Assembly (NCBI GenBank): GCA_964654825.1
Contig: CAZZKG010000009.1
Coordinates: forward strand, 1-64,000
Source of the DNA: CAZZKG01 sp964654825
GTDB lineage: Bacteria > Gemmatimonadota > CAZMKB01
DNA: 64,000 nt
Reading direction: 5' to 3'
The notes under the pieces were generated by a model. The model was given only the letters and a program-made list of their open reading frames with translations. It was not told the DNA's origin and ran no database searches. Position numbers and translations under genes: made by a program. Positions within the stretch are counted from its first letter, which is position 1. Each line of letters starts with the position of its first letter. Shown piece by piece: positions 9,210-18,699 of this stretch.

Positions 9210-9384
9210 GTTTTTTGTGAAAAAAAGGACGAGAAAGAACCGGGCAGGAAAACGGGCAAATTCCCGGGCGTATGTCCAGGGCAGGTGAGGGATAATCCGG
9301 GCGATTCTCGGTTGGGACGGACGAGGAGAAATCCTCGGACATCGAGACTAAACGGCCCGTCGCTGCGGGGTTTCAGGTAATGGA

Positions 9385-9978
9385 TCATCCGGATTCACCG
9401 GCTCTTGGCCGGAAGTGCAGAATCTTCTTCCGGAAGAGATCCTCGAGTCTCTCCTCGGTGGGGAAACGGGCAGAAACGAACCAGACCAGGAAAAGAGAAC
9501 TGAGGGTGTTCAGCCAGTAGACGGGATACTGCTGGAGCACCCCCACTATAGCCGCACTCAGGCAGATAATCAGTCCGAAAACAGCCACTGCATCAAAAAG
9601 TGCCAACCTGATGAGTTGCGCTGATAGGATCGCTCGGACGATCTGCAGTGCCGGATCAGGCTGCGTCTCGCTCACGGGTGAAGTGCCGCATCGGTATCCA
9701 GGTCGACTACATTTCAATAGAGTCCTGTCAAACAGGGGTCTCGATATTTTATAGACGATCACCGCAACCGCAGCATGAAAAAAGCTGAGAAGTTTTATAA
9801 GGCTGATCTCCTGGGAAGAGGCTCCCGCCGAGTTTCTCGTATGGAATAATACGACCAACCCGAACAGGAACACGACGCCGAGCGGCATGGCGATGTGGAT
9901 TATCTGCATTGTTCTGAGGTGGACGGGGATAAGCGCTTTTTTGAAATCCTGCATGGACACCGGGTGAGTACTTTCCAT
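9385..9978 (-). CDS. Hypothetical four-helix membrane protein upstream of the atp operon
   Basis: This 197-residue protein has about four hydrophobic segments (near residues 28-47, 60-77, 127-150 and 155-172) and a positively charged C-terminal tail. I do not recognise the family. ATG 9978 is preceded by GGGAGAG at a good distance. It is codirectional with the ATP synthase genes, 250 bases upstream of atpZ, and has its own strong promoter at 10174-10202. Cotranscription with the atp genes is possible, but a link to the ATPase is inference from position only. Confidence 0.65.
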   Translation of the reverse strand: MESTHPVSMQDFKKALIPVHLRTMQIIHIAMPLGVVFLFGLVVLFHTRNSAGASSQEISLIKLLSFFHAAVAVIVYKISRPLFDRTLLKCSRPGYRCGTSPVSETQPDPALQIVRAILSAQLIRLALFDAVAVFGLIICLSAAIVGVLQQYPVYWLNTLSSLFLVWFVSARFPTEERLEDLFRKKILHFRPRAGESG

Positions 9979-10330
9979 AATCTCTCCCTTCTCCTGTCCC
10001 GTCCCAGAAATTCATCAACACAATCAACGGCTCTCGAGGTCCCTGTAATTGTCAACGAACCTCAGGACCTAACACGGGGCGGCATCGGCGGTGAAGAGGC
10101 ACGATTTCGATCTCAATCGACTAACCGATCCAATCGCCGTACGGTCGGCGACCGATCAATTCTTCCGGTATTGAGTATACCCGTGATGGAATATTCTGTC
10201 AATGGTGGGATGCAGTAACCTGAGATTCTTCACCCGGTCACACTCGTATGTTCGGTGCGTTTGTTGTATATTCTATGCTGTTTTATCTTCTGGGGGAGAC
10301 ACAGGACTCTCCGGTCCGAGGTGAACTGGA
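9979..10330. other. Divergent intergenic region
   Basis: These 352 bases lie between the divergent 9385-9978 gene and the MATE gene. They hold the minus-strand promoter described separately, and GAGGTG just before the MATE ATG. I see no small gene. A plus-strand promoter for the MATE gene is not obvious; TATGCT at about 10274 has only a poor -35. Confidence 0.4.
10174..10202 (-). promoter_or_regulatory. Strong candidate sigma-70 promoter
   Basis: On the minus strand TTGACA (10197-10202), 17 bases, then TATACT (10174-10179). This near-perfect promoter points at the membrane protein gene at 9978 and possibly the whole atp operon. It implies a leader of about 190 bases. Confidence 0.65.
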
Positions 10331-11743
10331 ATGAATGAAATATCGAACAATATCAAAAACGGTTCTCTCCTGAGGGATCTTCGCGAGTCCATCGTCGGGA
10401 CGAAACAGGATTTTACCGAAGGCTCCATCGGGAGAGCGATTCTGCTTCTTTCGATACCCATGGTGCTGGAGATGGTTATGGAATCCATCTTCGCCGTGGT
10501 GGATATCTTCTTCGTTGCAAAACTGGGACCCGACTCTGTAGCTGCCGTGGGAATCACGGAATCGATGCTCACCCTCATCTTCTCTATTGCCATCGGCCTC
10601 AGCGCCGCTGCCACCGCAATGGTCGCCAGGCGAACCGGTGAGAAGGATCCGGAAGGGGCCGCGGTGGTTGCGGTTCAGTCGATCTTTCTGGGGGTCGTGA
10701 TATCCCTGCCTCTCACTGCCGTCGGGATTATGTATGCACGCTCTATGCTGGAACTCATGGGCGCCTCACCGGAGGCGGTTGCGGTGGGCTCCGGGTACTG
10801 CGCCGTCATCCTGGGCGGGAACTGTGTTATCATACTTCTGTTTCTCCTCAACGCCGTCTACCGGGGTGCGGGGGATGCAGCCGTCGCCATGCGTGTCCTG
10901 TGGCTGGCAAACGGCATCAATATAATTCTCGATCCCTGCCTGATATTCGGCTTCGGGCCGTTTCCCGAGATGGGTGTGACCGGAGCTGCGGTAGCGACAA
11001 CGATCGGCCGTGGTATCGGGGTTCTCTTTCAGCTGTATATCCTTTTCCGTGGTGGGGGACGGGTTCGGGTGTTCTTCAGGCAGTTCCAGGTGCGGATGGA
11101 TATCGTCCTGCGCCTTGTGCGCATATCACTCGGAGGGATTTTCCAGTATCTGATCGCCACCTCGAGTTGGATCTTCCTGGTCCGGATCATCGCGTTGTTT
11201 GGTAGTTCCGCTCTGGCGGGGTACACCGTGGCGCTACGGATAATCATCTTCGCCATCCTCCCCGCCTGGGGCATGAGTAATGCCACCGCAACGCTCGTAG
11301 GTCAGAACCTCGGAGCTCGTAAACCCGACCGTGCGGAAAAATCGGTGTGGAAGACCGGTATGTACGCCATGCTGTTTCTGGGTTGTGTGGCCATTCTGTT
11401 TCTGTTTCTTGCAGAGGACCTTATCAACTTTTTCACCGTCGAGTCGACCGTCATCCCGGTGGGAGTTGACTGCCTGAGATATCTCAGCTACGGAAATGTA
11501 TGCTACGCATATGGAATGGTAATGGCTCAGGCATTCAACGGGGCGGGTGACACATACACGCCGACGTGGATCAACTTTTTCTGCTACTGGATCGTGCAGA
11601 TACCTCTCTCCTATTTTCTCGCTGTTCCAATGGGAATGGGGCCCAACGGTGTCTTCGTGGGCATACTCATCTCGGAGTCACTGGTGGCGATCGTGGGAAT
11701 AATCGTGTTCAGGAGAGGGCGGTGGAAGGAACGGATTGTCTGA
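10331..11743 (+). CDS. MATE family multidrug/cation antiporter
   Basis: This 470-residue protein has about twelve membrane helices. It has the MATE two-fold arrangement, beginning FTEGSIGRAILLLSIPMVLEMVMESIFAVVDIFF and repeating GASPEAV...GNCVIILLFLLNAVYRGAGD in the first half and AQAFNGAGDTYTPTWINFF in the second. MATE proteins export cationic drugs or metabolites in exchange for Na+ or H+. GAGGTG lies 7 bases before ATG 10331. Its last 66 bases overlap the 3' end of the convergent SBBP gene. The substrate cannot be told from sequence. Confidence 0.92.
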   Translation: MNEISNNIKNGSLLRDLRESIVGTKQDFTEGSIGRAILLLSIPMVLEMVMESIFAVVDIFFVAKLGPDSVAAVGITESMLTLIFSIAIGLSAAATAMVARRTGEKDPEGAAVVAVQSIFLGVVISLPLTAVGIMYARSMLELMGASPEAVAVGSGYCAVILGGNCVIILLFLLNAVYRGAGDAAVAMRVLWLANGINIILDPCLIFGFGPFPEMGVTGAAVATTIGRGIGVLFQLYILFRGGGRVRVFFRQFQVRMDIVLRLVRISLGGIFQYLIATSSWIFLVRIIALFGSSALAGYTVALRIIIFAILPAWGMSNATATLVGQNLGARKPDRAEKSVWKTGMYAMLFLGCVAILFLFLAEDLINFFTVESTVIPVGVDCLRYLSYGNVCYAYGMVMAQAFNGAGDTYTPTWINFFCYWIVQIPLSYFLAVPMGMGPNGVFVGILISESLVAIVGIIVFRRGRWKERIV

Positions 11744-13228
11744 GGAGGGATCCTCTCCGGGAATATCCCGGAGAATCGGATCGTTCGTCATCGTTGTCAG
11801 GTCACTGTAGACAAGCGTCACGTAATCGAAACCTGTACCGAAACCGACACTCTCACCGGAGACGAACACCTTACCGGCATCATCGACCGCAACTGCCTGT
11901 GCTCCATCGCAGTCGCCTCTCAGGCCGTTGAACCGGGCCACCCAACTGACCGTCCCCTGAGGTGTGTACTTGATGGTGGCGTAATCTGACGACAAATCAC
12001 TTCCCACACTGCCTCCGGTCACGTAGACGTTACCCAGGCGATCGAGGGCAAGCCAGTTTGCTGAATCATGTCCGTCGCCAGGTCCGTTGTAGCGTGCCAC
12101 CCAGAGTGTGTTGCCATCGGGGTCATATTTAACCGTCGCGAAGTCGTCGGAATCGTAGTACAAATTCTCGCCCGCGCTGCGCCCCGTCACGTATACGAAA
12201 GCCTCCTCGTCAACCACGACGAATCGAGCCCCATCCCACGCTCCCGCCGGGCCATTGTACCTGGTGTGCCACAGTTCGTTTCCATCGGTGTCGTATTTGA
12301 CCGTGGCATAATCCATGGAGGTTTCGATGCCCTGGCTCCTCCCGGTGAGGTAAATGTTCCCATTTGCGTCCAGGGTCATACATTTCACGATATCCTGGCC
12401 GTGTGTCGGACCGTCGTATCGATTCACCCAGATCTCATTTCCGTCAGGGTCATACTTGATCGTTGTATAATCATCCAGCAGATCGAGCCCCTTGCTCCAT
12501 CCCGTCACGAAAGTGCTTCCGGTGCCGTCGACAACGATTGCGCGAGGCCGGTCAGCGTCCATGGAGGGACCGTCGTAGCGGACCGACCAGATCTCGTTTC
12601 CGGAATGGTCGTACTTCACGGTCACGAAATCATCCTTAGTACCGGCGGACCGGCTCTTCCCGGTGACGTACACTTGTCCCGCGATGTCGACATCAATACT
12701 CACCGCGCAGTCATAACCGTTGTCCGTCCCGTTATAGCGGGCCTCCCAGATCTGTTCTCCATGTGGATCATACTTCACGGTCACGAAGTCGTAACCAGTC
12801 CCTGTTCCTGAACTTTCCCCGGTGATGTAGATACACCCGTGTTCATCGACTACGAGAGCCCGGGCACGATCGTCGAATCCGGCAGTACCGTCATAGTAAG
12901 CCACCCACCTGATCTTTCCACGGCGATCATACTTGATCGTTGTATAATCATTGGAGTGACCTTTTCTGAAACCATAGCCGGTCACTACGAGGTTTCCCTC
13001 ACCATCTATCGCCATATCATTGACGATGTCATCGCCGTTTCCGGAGCCGTTGAACATGATCGTCCAGTTCCTGACCACGGGCCCGATGAGCTCATTTCTA
13101 TTGTGTAATTCTCCTTTGCCGCCCCCCGCATCAATGTCGGAATGTTGCTGACCGAAGGCGGGAGATAAACTGAGCCACACAACAAAAACAGCAGGAAAGA
13201 TTGGAAAGCGGAAAAACAGGGCATTCAT
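11678..13228 (-). CDS. Secreted SBBP-repeat beta-propeller protein
   Basis: This 516-residue protein has an N-terminal signal peptide (hydrophobic residues 3-25, cleavage after about SPAFG) and eight or so repeats of roughly 50 residues. The repeat pattern is DFVTVKYDPxGNxIWxxRYNGPxxxxD, then xxVDxxGNVYVTGxS. This is the SBBP (seven-bladed beta-propeller) repeat family of exported proteins with unknown ligands. It has its own consensus promoter at 13298-13326. The gene converges on the MATE gene and overlaps its 3' end by 66 bases. No C-terminal sorting domain is evident. Confidence 0.88.
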   Translation of the reverse strand: MNALFFRFPIFPAVFVVWLSLSPAFGQQHSDIDAGGGKGELHNRNELIGPVVRNWTIMFNGSGNGDDIVNDMAIDGEGNLVVTGYGFRKGHSNDYTTIKYDRRGKIRWVAYYDGTAGFDDRARALVVDEHGCIYITGESSGTGTGYDFVTVKYDPHGEQIWEARYNGTDNGYDCAVSIDVDIAGQVYVTGKSRSAGTKDDFVTVKYDHSGNEIWSVRYDGPSMDADRPRAIVVDGTGSTFVTGWSKGLDLLDDYTTIKYDPDGNEIWVNRYDGPTHGQDIVKCMTLDANGNIYLTGRSQGIETSMDYATVKYDTDGNELWHTRYNGPAGAWDGARFVVVDEEAFVYVTGRSAGENLYYDSDDFATVKYDPDGNTLWVARYNGPGDGHDSANWLALDRLGNVYVTGGSVGSDLSSDYATIKYTPQGTVSWVARFNGLRGDCDGAQAVAVDDAGKVFVSGESVGFGTGFDYVTLVYSDLTTMTNDPILRDIPGEDPSSDNPFLPPPSPEHDYSHDRHQ

Positions 13229-13297
13229 AACTTGTGATCCTCACTGAGACGTGAAGGGAATGCGGCTCGTATTTGTGAGTTTGTTATGCTTAATTTG

Positions 13298-13326
13298 ATT
13301 ATACCGGATTCAGGCTTTCCTGTCAA
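13298..13326 (-). promoter_or_regulatory. Consensus sigma-70 promoter of the SBBP gene
   Basis: On the minus strand TTGACA (13321-13326), 17 bases, then TATAAT (13298-13303). Both hexamers are perfect. They lie about 70 bases before the SBBP gene start. Confidence 0.75.
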
Positions 13327-13369
13327 CTAACCCTCATGACCCCGCCTTATGCCGGGGGCACAACGAAGG

Positions 13370-13399
13370 ATGAAAATGCTCTGCGGGCGGCATTTTCAT
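13370..13399. other. Perfect stem-loop between two minus-strand genes
   Basis: ATGAAAATGC (13370-13379) and GCATTTTCAT (13390-13399) form a perfect 10-base-pair stem with a 10-base loop. It lies just after the DUF5916 stop (13407) and before the SBBP promoter. No T-run follows on the minus strand, so it is more likely a processing or 3'-end stabilising hairpin than a classical terminator. Confidence 0.5.
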
Positions 13400-13406
13400 A
13401 TAAAAA

Positions 13407-15791
13407 TCATACGAGCCAGGCGTACCCGATCTTGAAGAAAAATGTGCGGTCCGTCCTCAGAATGGTCGTTCTCTCGTCGTCGTCATAATTGTCGGAATAG
13501 CCGAGGAACAGGATGGTCTGGGGATTTATCTTGTAGGAAAACAGCAGCTGTGTGAAGAGATCCCGCGATCTCCCCTCCACGGCTTCGGGGTCGTTGTAGA
13601 GGGGTCTGTTGCGGAGGACATCGGTGTACTGGAAGATAACCCGGACAAACGTTTTGACGTTAAACTGATAGACGAGTCTTGTCTGGATGAGATTCGCGGT
13701 GAAGAGGTGCTCCCCGTTCATATAAAGCCGCTCGAAGGTGTCGTCGAGCCACACCTGGAAATTGCGGCCGATGTAGTATCTGAATCCCGGCCCGCCCCAC
13801 AGCCTCTTCCCCAGGCGGGGATTCTCCGCCGTGGCATTGTCGTAGTCGATAGCGTCTCCGAATCGGGCTTGCATCCACACATTGAAGCTGCCCAGCGGCT
13901 GACTCTCGTAATACATCGAACCAACCGTCTTGTCATAGGTCACACCTTCGAAGTACTCCTTGTCTAACGCACCGTAGAGACTCAGGTGCGTCTGCAAGGG
14001 ACCTGCATAGAAACTGTTGAAGCTCATCCGTTGATCCGTGAGGGTGCCGGCGTGATCGACGGTACGTTCGGCCTCGAAATTGAAGTGCCATCGCTGGAAC
14101 CATCGGTCGGTATCTCCCCAGATCACGCGTTCGGCCCCGGCCACCAGGGTCCGGGTGTCCACTCTGGGTATGAATCCAGCATCGGCACGGAAATGAGGAT
14201 CCTTGTCCTGGTACAATCCCCACCAGTTCCAGTTGCGGCTCTCGTGGAGGTAGAACGCCCTCATGCCGTACCCGTTGAAGGAGCCGGATGGCTGGTCATA
14301 GTCCTCATCACCCAGAATCTGGTCAGGATACGCAGTGTCCGAACCGAGCATCTGGATCCGGAAACCATCTTTCGAAGTAAACCGAAAGTTCCCGTCTACA
14401 CCGTACACACGGTTGTGATACCCTTCCCCCTCGCGTACCGTCAGAAGCCCTCCGAGAGTGGAGTTTCTGCCCACATCCCTGCGGTATCGAAACACTCCCG
14501 AAGAGACGTTCTGTTCGAGTGAAGCCTCGTTCGATCCCTGGTTCGAGGGAAAGAGCAGGTTGTTGACATCGTCCCCGGCGGCGTAGAACCCCAGGGCATT
14601 CTTCCCTTCCTTCCCGGTGAGCTTGATGCCCGTCATCGGGTCGGTCACAGTACGCGAATAGATCGCCTGTAGTGGAGTGTCGAAGAAGTCGGCGCCCTCG
14701 AGGAAAAAGGGCCTCTTCTCCGGGAAAAAGAGTGCGAAACGCGTATTGAGCTCGAGCTGGGCGACATCCGCCTCGACCTGCGAGAAGTCAGGATTGAGTG
14801 CACCGTTGAGGCTCAGGTTGGGAGTCATTCCCCAGCGTATCGATACTCCGGCATCGGCATCGGGGTCACCGGAAAGCATCGCTTTGCCCGAATCGTCCAG
14901 GTTGTCGGTCCTGATGGTAGTGAGAGTGGGATCGAACTCGAGGCTGCGACCCGGCATGATGCCGTCGAAGCCGGTGACTTTTGGTGCCTGGCAGAAGAAA
15001 CAGTTCACGTCCCGATCCAGCGGAACGGCTGAAAGCTGATGTCTGACGCTGCGGGGATAGGCACGGAACGGGAATATCCCCCAGGTCTGAACTCCCTCCG
15101 ACCGAGAAAACCTGAGAGAGGAGAAGGGGACGGCCATCTCGACCATGTATCCGTCCGACACTACACGGCCGGCAGATTCCCAGATCGCATCCCAGGTTTC
15201 ATCCTCCTGATTTCCATTACCCACTTCGTTCCTGCTGAGATCCATCTGGACACCCAGCGGATTGACGAAGAGCTCGAAACCGCGGCGTTCATCGTTGAAG
15301 GGATCGAACATGATCCCCACAAAATCATCCTGGTAGGGGGTGTCCCTGTCTGCAAGTCGTGCGCGGATTTGTGAAGGGTTCGGGTCGTGAGCACGAAAAC
15401 CGACATAGAGGTTCAGCTCATCATAGGTGATCAGACATTCGGTACGAACCGGTGACGGTGAGTTCTCGCCGGGATCGATTTCATACGTGAGCTCGAGAGC
15501 AAGTGCAGTATCCCACGCGTTTTCATCGAGTACACCGTTGATTTTGATTCGTGATGCCGCCCGGGTGACCTGAAAGTGTGGAACGGACTCGGTAGTTCCG
15601 GGTGTCTCTCCTGACTCAGAGGAAAAAACGCTGGCCGCCGACAGTGCTTGAAGGGTGCACGTGAGTATCGAAACGATCACCATTCGGCGAAGACATGGTT
15701 GATCGAAACAGGACAACGCATGAGGGATACGGTGCCCACGGGGGTTCAGTGTTACGGCGGCCAGCGTCGGAAGAGCTTGAAAATGAAACAT
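13407..15791 (-). CDS. DUF5916 outer-membrane protein with CBM9-like N-terminal domain
   Basis: This protein is 794 residues from ATG 15791 (AAGG 8 bases upstream), or 758 from ATG 15683. Around residues 70-270 is a carbohydrate-binding family 9-like domain with INGVLDENAWDTA, LYVGFRAHDPNPSQIRARLADRD and DDFVGIMFDPFNDERRGFEL. The long C-terminal part (about 280-794) is the DUF5916 region, rich in alternating aromatic beta strands and ending with an aromatic-rich strand (TFFFKIGYAWLV), as expected of an outer-membrane barrel. The conserved FPEKRPFFLEGADFF is present. Function is unknown in the family; a role at the cell surface is likely. An internal signal-like segment follows the second ATG. 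Confidence 0.88.
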   Translation of the reverse strand: MFHFQALPTLAAVTLNPRGHRIPHALSCFDQPCLRRMVIVSILTCTLQALSAASVFSSESGETPGTTESVPHFQVTRAASRIKINGVLDENAWDTALALELTYEIDPGENSPSPVRTECLITYDELNLYVGFRAHDPNPSQIRARLADRDTPYQDDFVGIMFDPFNDERRGFELFVNPLGVQMDLSRNEVGNGNQEDETWDAIWESAGRVVSDGYMVEMAVPFSSLRFSRSEGVQTWGIFPFRAYPRSVRHQLSAVPLDRDVNCFFCQAPKVTGFDGIMPGRSLEFDPTLTTIRTDNLDDSGKAMLSGDPDADAGVSIRWGMTPNLSLNGALNPDFSQVEADVAQLELNTRFALFFPEKRPFFLEGADFFDTPLQAIYSRTVTDPMTGIKLTGKEGKNALGFYAAGDDVNNLLFPSNQGSNEASLEQNVSSGVFRYRRDVGRNSTLGGLLTVREGEGYHNRVYGVDGNFRFTSKDGFRIQMLGSDTAYPDQILGDEDYDQPSGSFNGYGMRAFYLHESRNWNWWGLYQDKDPHFRADAGFIPRVDTRTLVAGAERVIWGDTDRWFQRWHFNFEAERTVDHAGTLTDQRMSFNSFYAGPLQTHLSLYGALDKEYFEGVTYDKTVGSMYYESQPLGSFNVWMQARFGDAIDYDNATAENPRLGKRLWGGPGFRYYIGRNFQVWLDDTFERLYMNGEHLFTANLIQTRLVYQFNVKTFVRVIFQYTDVLRNRPLYNDPEAVEGRSRDLFTQLLFSYKINPQTILFLGYSDNYDDDERTTILRTDRTFFFKIGYAWLV

Positions 15792-16152
15792 GAATCAAGC
15801 CTTTATCCTCGGAAGCCTCTCTTGTTCGATAATCTTCGTCATCCGGTATAACAGTCCGCGAATTGCAGGAAAGTTCAGCTAAATTGCGAGAAAGGTCTCT
15901 CATAGTGTTAGATGACAGAAGCGGGATAAAGGTTGCAAATCTGAGAATAAACATTCGATGGTTCATCCTGAGTCCTGTTTGAAATACTGAGACGCATCGT
16001 TGGCAGTGAGACAATGGCAGTAAGACAATCATATGTATGAATGGGGCCACTTAGTACTACGCAGATGTTGGCGAAAAGTTTCATTCTGGGATGTCCTATT
16101 CACGACAGCTGAGATGTTGCGTTTATCCTCCGGAGGTATTACAATTGAATCT
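15792..16152. other. Divergent intergenic region
   Basis: This region of about 360 bases lies between the DUF5916 gene (minus) and the exported protein at 16153 (plus). Its main visible structure is the 14-base tandem repeat at 16002-16029. I see only weak promoter matches on either strand and no credible small gene. Confidence 0.35.
16002..16029 (+). repeat. Two-copy 14-base tandem repeat
   Basis: GGCAGTGAGACAAT (16002-16015) is followed directly by GGCAGTAAGACAAT (16016-16029), one mismatch. It sits in the divergent intergenic region about 125 bases before the 16153 start. Confidence 0.7.
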
Positions 16153-16716
16153 ATGAAAAGGAAAACAAGAACGGCAATCCGAACACACCCGGACACGGTG
16201 TTGAATCCGACCATACAACAGCGTCTCACCCGAGCGATTATTGCATTTATCATCTGTACCGGCCTGTTTTTGCTCTTGACCGGCCGCGACGCTTCTGCAG
16301 TGACCGTACGGCAGGGCACGTCGTCTTCTGATGCGGTAGTCGTCGAGATCAGCAGTTATGAGTCGAAAACCGTAGTCGCCGATCCAAACAACGCCCGCCG
16401 CCTTGCCGCGGAAGCGGGGTACAAAATGCTCGTCCTTGTCGGCATCCCGTTACCCGTCATCGGAGAGACGGCGCTCTCCCGGGCGGGTACGACTCTGCTT
16501 GCGAAATATTCCACCGACATAGCGAGATGCGCGAAATTTCATGATACGAGTTTTACTCTCGAGTACAACATCGATGTCGAGAGGATTCGAAAGACCTGGC
16601 TGATGATCGGATCCGGAGGTCAGACGAAACCCGGCAGTCCCGCAAGCTCGGCGCTGTCAGACATTATTCACCAGCTCACCATTGCCACGCCGCGACTCAG
16701 CTGCCCGGAGATCTGA
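16153..16716 (+). CDS. Hypothetical exported or membrane-anchored protein
   Basis: This is a 187-residue protein. From ATG 16153 there is a basic N-terminus of about 30 residues, a hydrophobic segment (AIIAFIICTGLFLLLTG) and then ASAVTVRQG, which looks like a late signal peptide or anchor. The body has alternating basic and hydrophobic residues and no motif I recognise. An ATG at 16033 would add 40 unlikely residues. GGAGG lies 16 bases before ATG 16153, rather far, so the start is uncertain. It is followed after 211 bases by a lipoprotein gene on the same strand. Confidence 0.5.
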   Translation: MKRKTRTAIRTHPDTVLNPTIQQRLTRAIIAFIICTGLFLLLTGRDASAVTVRQGTSSSDAVVVEISSYESKTVVADPNNARRLAAEAGYKMLVLVGIPLPVIGETALSRAGTTLLAKYSTDIARCAKFHDTSFTLEYNIDVERIRKTWLMIGSGGQTKPGSPASSALSDIIHQLTIATPRLSCPEI

Positions 16717-16927
16717 CAGTCGAAGGACGCGACCAGCCGGCTCCGGAATCCCGTCTTCCCTCTCGATTGCAAAAATCACCCGAGAGAAAGAAAATCCGAA
16801 AGAAAGATGAACTTTTTGTGCAGCTTGCGGACTATACTCATACAAGCTTCGGGTGCAATCCGGCACCGGTTCACGGCCGAGAATGCATGTAAAACGTCAC
16901 GGACAGTCAATTATCAAGGAGGCACGC

Positions 16928-18169
16928 ATGAAAATCGGGATCAAACTGGTGCTTGCAATTCTTTTTCTGGTCTCACTATGTTTTACAAGCGGCTGTGCCG
17001 AACCGGCCAGCGAGATCGAACGGCCGGAACGAATAGAGAGCAAGCGTGTTGTGGTATATGACAAAGACACCTATGACACCCTTGCAAACAAGTGGCAGGA
17101 ATATTACCTGGCGTTTCCGTCGGAGGATGCGTACGCCAACTGGATGTATGCATCGAGATATGCCGGTCATGAGGATTACGAGGAGAAGCTGGAGGAAGGC
17201 CTCGAAGAGTACCCCGCCAATCCGGTCCTTCTCTATCTGTCGAGCATGCTCACTCATGGTGCACCCGGTAATGTCGAGCAGAGAAAAAAGCTCGAACGCG
17301 CCGTGATTCTGGATCAGTCCTTCATCGAACCGTGGTTCTCCCTTGTGGTCAACTATATGGAAGCGGGGGATTTCGAGCGGATGGATGTTGCGCTCAGGAA
17401 TCTGCTCCGGGAGTCCGCGATATCCGAAGAGGTCATGGATTACTCCTACAACATGCTCGCAGGCCTGGAGGAGGACGCGATCCTCATCACAAACGGTGAC
17501 AACGACACCTATCCCGGCTGGATCCTCACCCGTGTTCTGGAACACAGGCCCGACGTCCGGATCGTCAACCGGTCACTCCTCAACACCTCCTGGTATCCGC
17601 TGCATGTGATCGAAGAGGGCGTACCTCGCTTCATAACCGGAAGCGAACTCGAAGAGTTCCGGGAGACCACCAAACCTCCATTCGGCGACAAACTGATCAC
17701 TCGGATCGTCGATGCGGCTGAGCGGGAAGGCCGCCCGGTATACTTCTCGTTGACGCTGTACCCATCGGAAGTGATCGACGGTTATATGGATAGGGGTCGC
17801 ATGCTCGGCCTGGTTTCCCTCGTCACTACGCCGAAGCAGCCTTATGCGGATGATCTCGCGGCGGCAGCCACTACCTGGACACAGGAATTTCGCACCGGCG
17901 GGCTGGACAGCTGGAAGGTACATTTCGGGAAGGAAAATGATGCGGGACGCATGATGATGAAGAATTATCCGGCGAATATTCACATGCTTATCGATCCGTT
18001 GAGAGAACACGCCCCCGGGTATCTCCGGGATATGTTTTTGTGGTACAGGGATCACTGCGAGGGACTGTGCGCGCAGAAGGAAGCTGATGAGATCGGGAAG
18101 GAATGGAGCCGGGTCACCGAGGACGAGGTCATTCATGCCTGGTGCCGGCAGGAGGGCTACGGTTTTTGA
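16928..18169 (+). CDS. Lipoprotein with TPR-like part and NGDNDT domain resembling DUF2723 C-termini
   Basis: This 413-residue protein starts at ATG 16928, 6 bases after a strong AAGGAGG. A signal peptide ends in the lipobox FTSGC. Residues about 40-165 look like helical TPR-type repeats. From about 180 comes NGDNDTYPGWILTRVLEHRPDVRIVN with SLLNTSWYP. I recognise this segment from the C-terminal, membrane-external part of DUF2723 (O-mannosyltransferase-like) proteins of Bacteroidetes, here without the membrane domain. The stop codon overlaps the TTG start of the ECF sigma gene, so lipoprotein, sigma factor and anti-sigma form one coupled operon. The lipoprotein may act in envelope sensing; this is inference. 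Confidence 0.75.
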   Translation: MKIGIKLVLAILFLVSLCFTSGCAEPASEIERPERIESKRVVVYDKDTYDTLANKWQEYYLAFPSEDAYANWMYASRYAGHEDYEEKLEEGLEEYPANPVLLYLSSMLTHGAPGNVEQRKKLERAVILDQSFIEPWFSLVVNYMEAGDFERMDVALRNLLRESAISEEVMDYSYNMLAGLEEDAILITNGDNDTYPGWILTRVLEHRPDVRIVNRSLLNTSWYPLHVIEEGVPRFITGSELEEFRETTKPPFGDKLITRIVDAAEREGRPVYFSLTLYPSEVIDGYMDRGRMLGLVSLVTTPKQPYADDLAAAATTWTQEFRTGGLDSWKVHFGKENDAGRMMMKNYPANIHMLIDPLREHAPGYLRDMFLWYRDHCEGLCAQKEADEIGKEWSRVTEDEVIHAWCRQEGYGF

Positions 18170-18699
18170 GTTCTGACTGGGAATTGCTGGATCGGGCTCT
18201 CGAAGGCAGGGAGAAGGCCTGGCAGCTGCTCATCGAGAAGCATGCGCCGGGCCTCACCCGCATGGCATTTCTCATCGCGGGATCACTGCAATCCGCACAG
18301 GAACTGGTCAATGACGCCTTCGTCGAAATCTATAAGAAGCAGCCCGGTCATCGAAACGGCAGCTTCAGGGCATACCTCTCCACCGTTGTCTATCACCGTG
18401 CTCTGAAGGAGAAGAAACGCGTAAATTCAAAGCTGACCCTGGATGGGATAATCCTGGAATCCTCGGCTGATTCCCCCCTGGAACATGTCCTGAAGAAAGA
18501 AAAAGACAGGGTCGTCGCCCGCATCATCAGATCCCTCGATCCAGCGCACCGTGAAATTCTCATTCTGAGGTTCTACGGCGGGCACAGTTACGAAACGATC
18601 GCCGGGATGACGGGCCTGCCGCTGGGTACCGTCAAGTCACGCATGTTCCACGCGGTAAAGATGTGCAGGGAACGGATACAGGAGAAAGGATGGTTGTGA
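18166..18699 (+). CDS. ECF-type RNA polymerase sigma factor
   Basis: This 177-residue sigma factor has region 2 (about residues 10-75, with AQELVNDAFVEIYKK) and region 4 (about 120-170, with LDPAHREILILRFYGGHSYETIAGMTGLPLGTVKSRMFHA). It has no sigma-3 domain, as in group 4 (ECF) factors. I start it at TTG 18166, which overlaps the previous stop as TTGA and has AGGAGG 9 bases upstream. The longer ATG start at 18103 would lie inside the lipoprotein gene. The anti-sigma gene follows with an overlapping start. Confidence 0.9.
   Translation: MSSDWELLDRALEGREKAWQLLIEKHAPGLTRMAFLIAGSLQSAQELVNDAFVEIYKKQPGHRNGSFRAYLSTVVYHRALKEKKRVNSKLTLDGIILESSADSPLEHVLKKEKDRVVARIIRSLDPAHREILILRFYGGHSYETIAGMTGLPLGTVKSRMFHAVKMCRERIQEKGWL

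Noticed and set aside
9131..9388. Possible small gene between atpZ and the 9385 gene
   Set aside because: The frame overlaps the promoter and ribosome site of atpZ, has no family pattern and would leave the operon without a leader.
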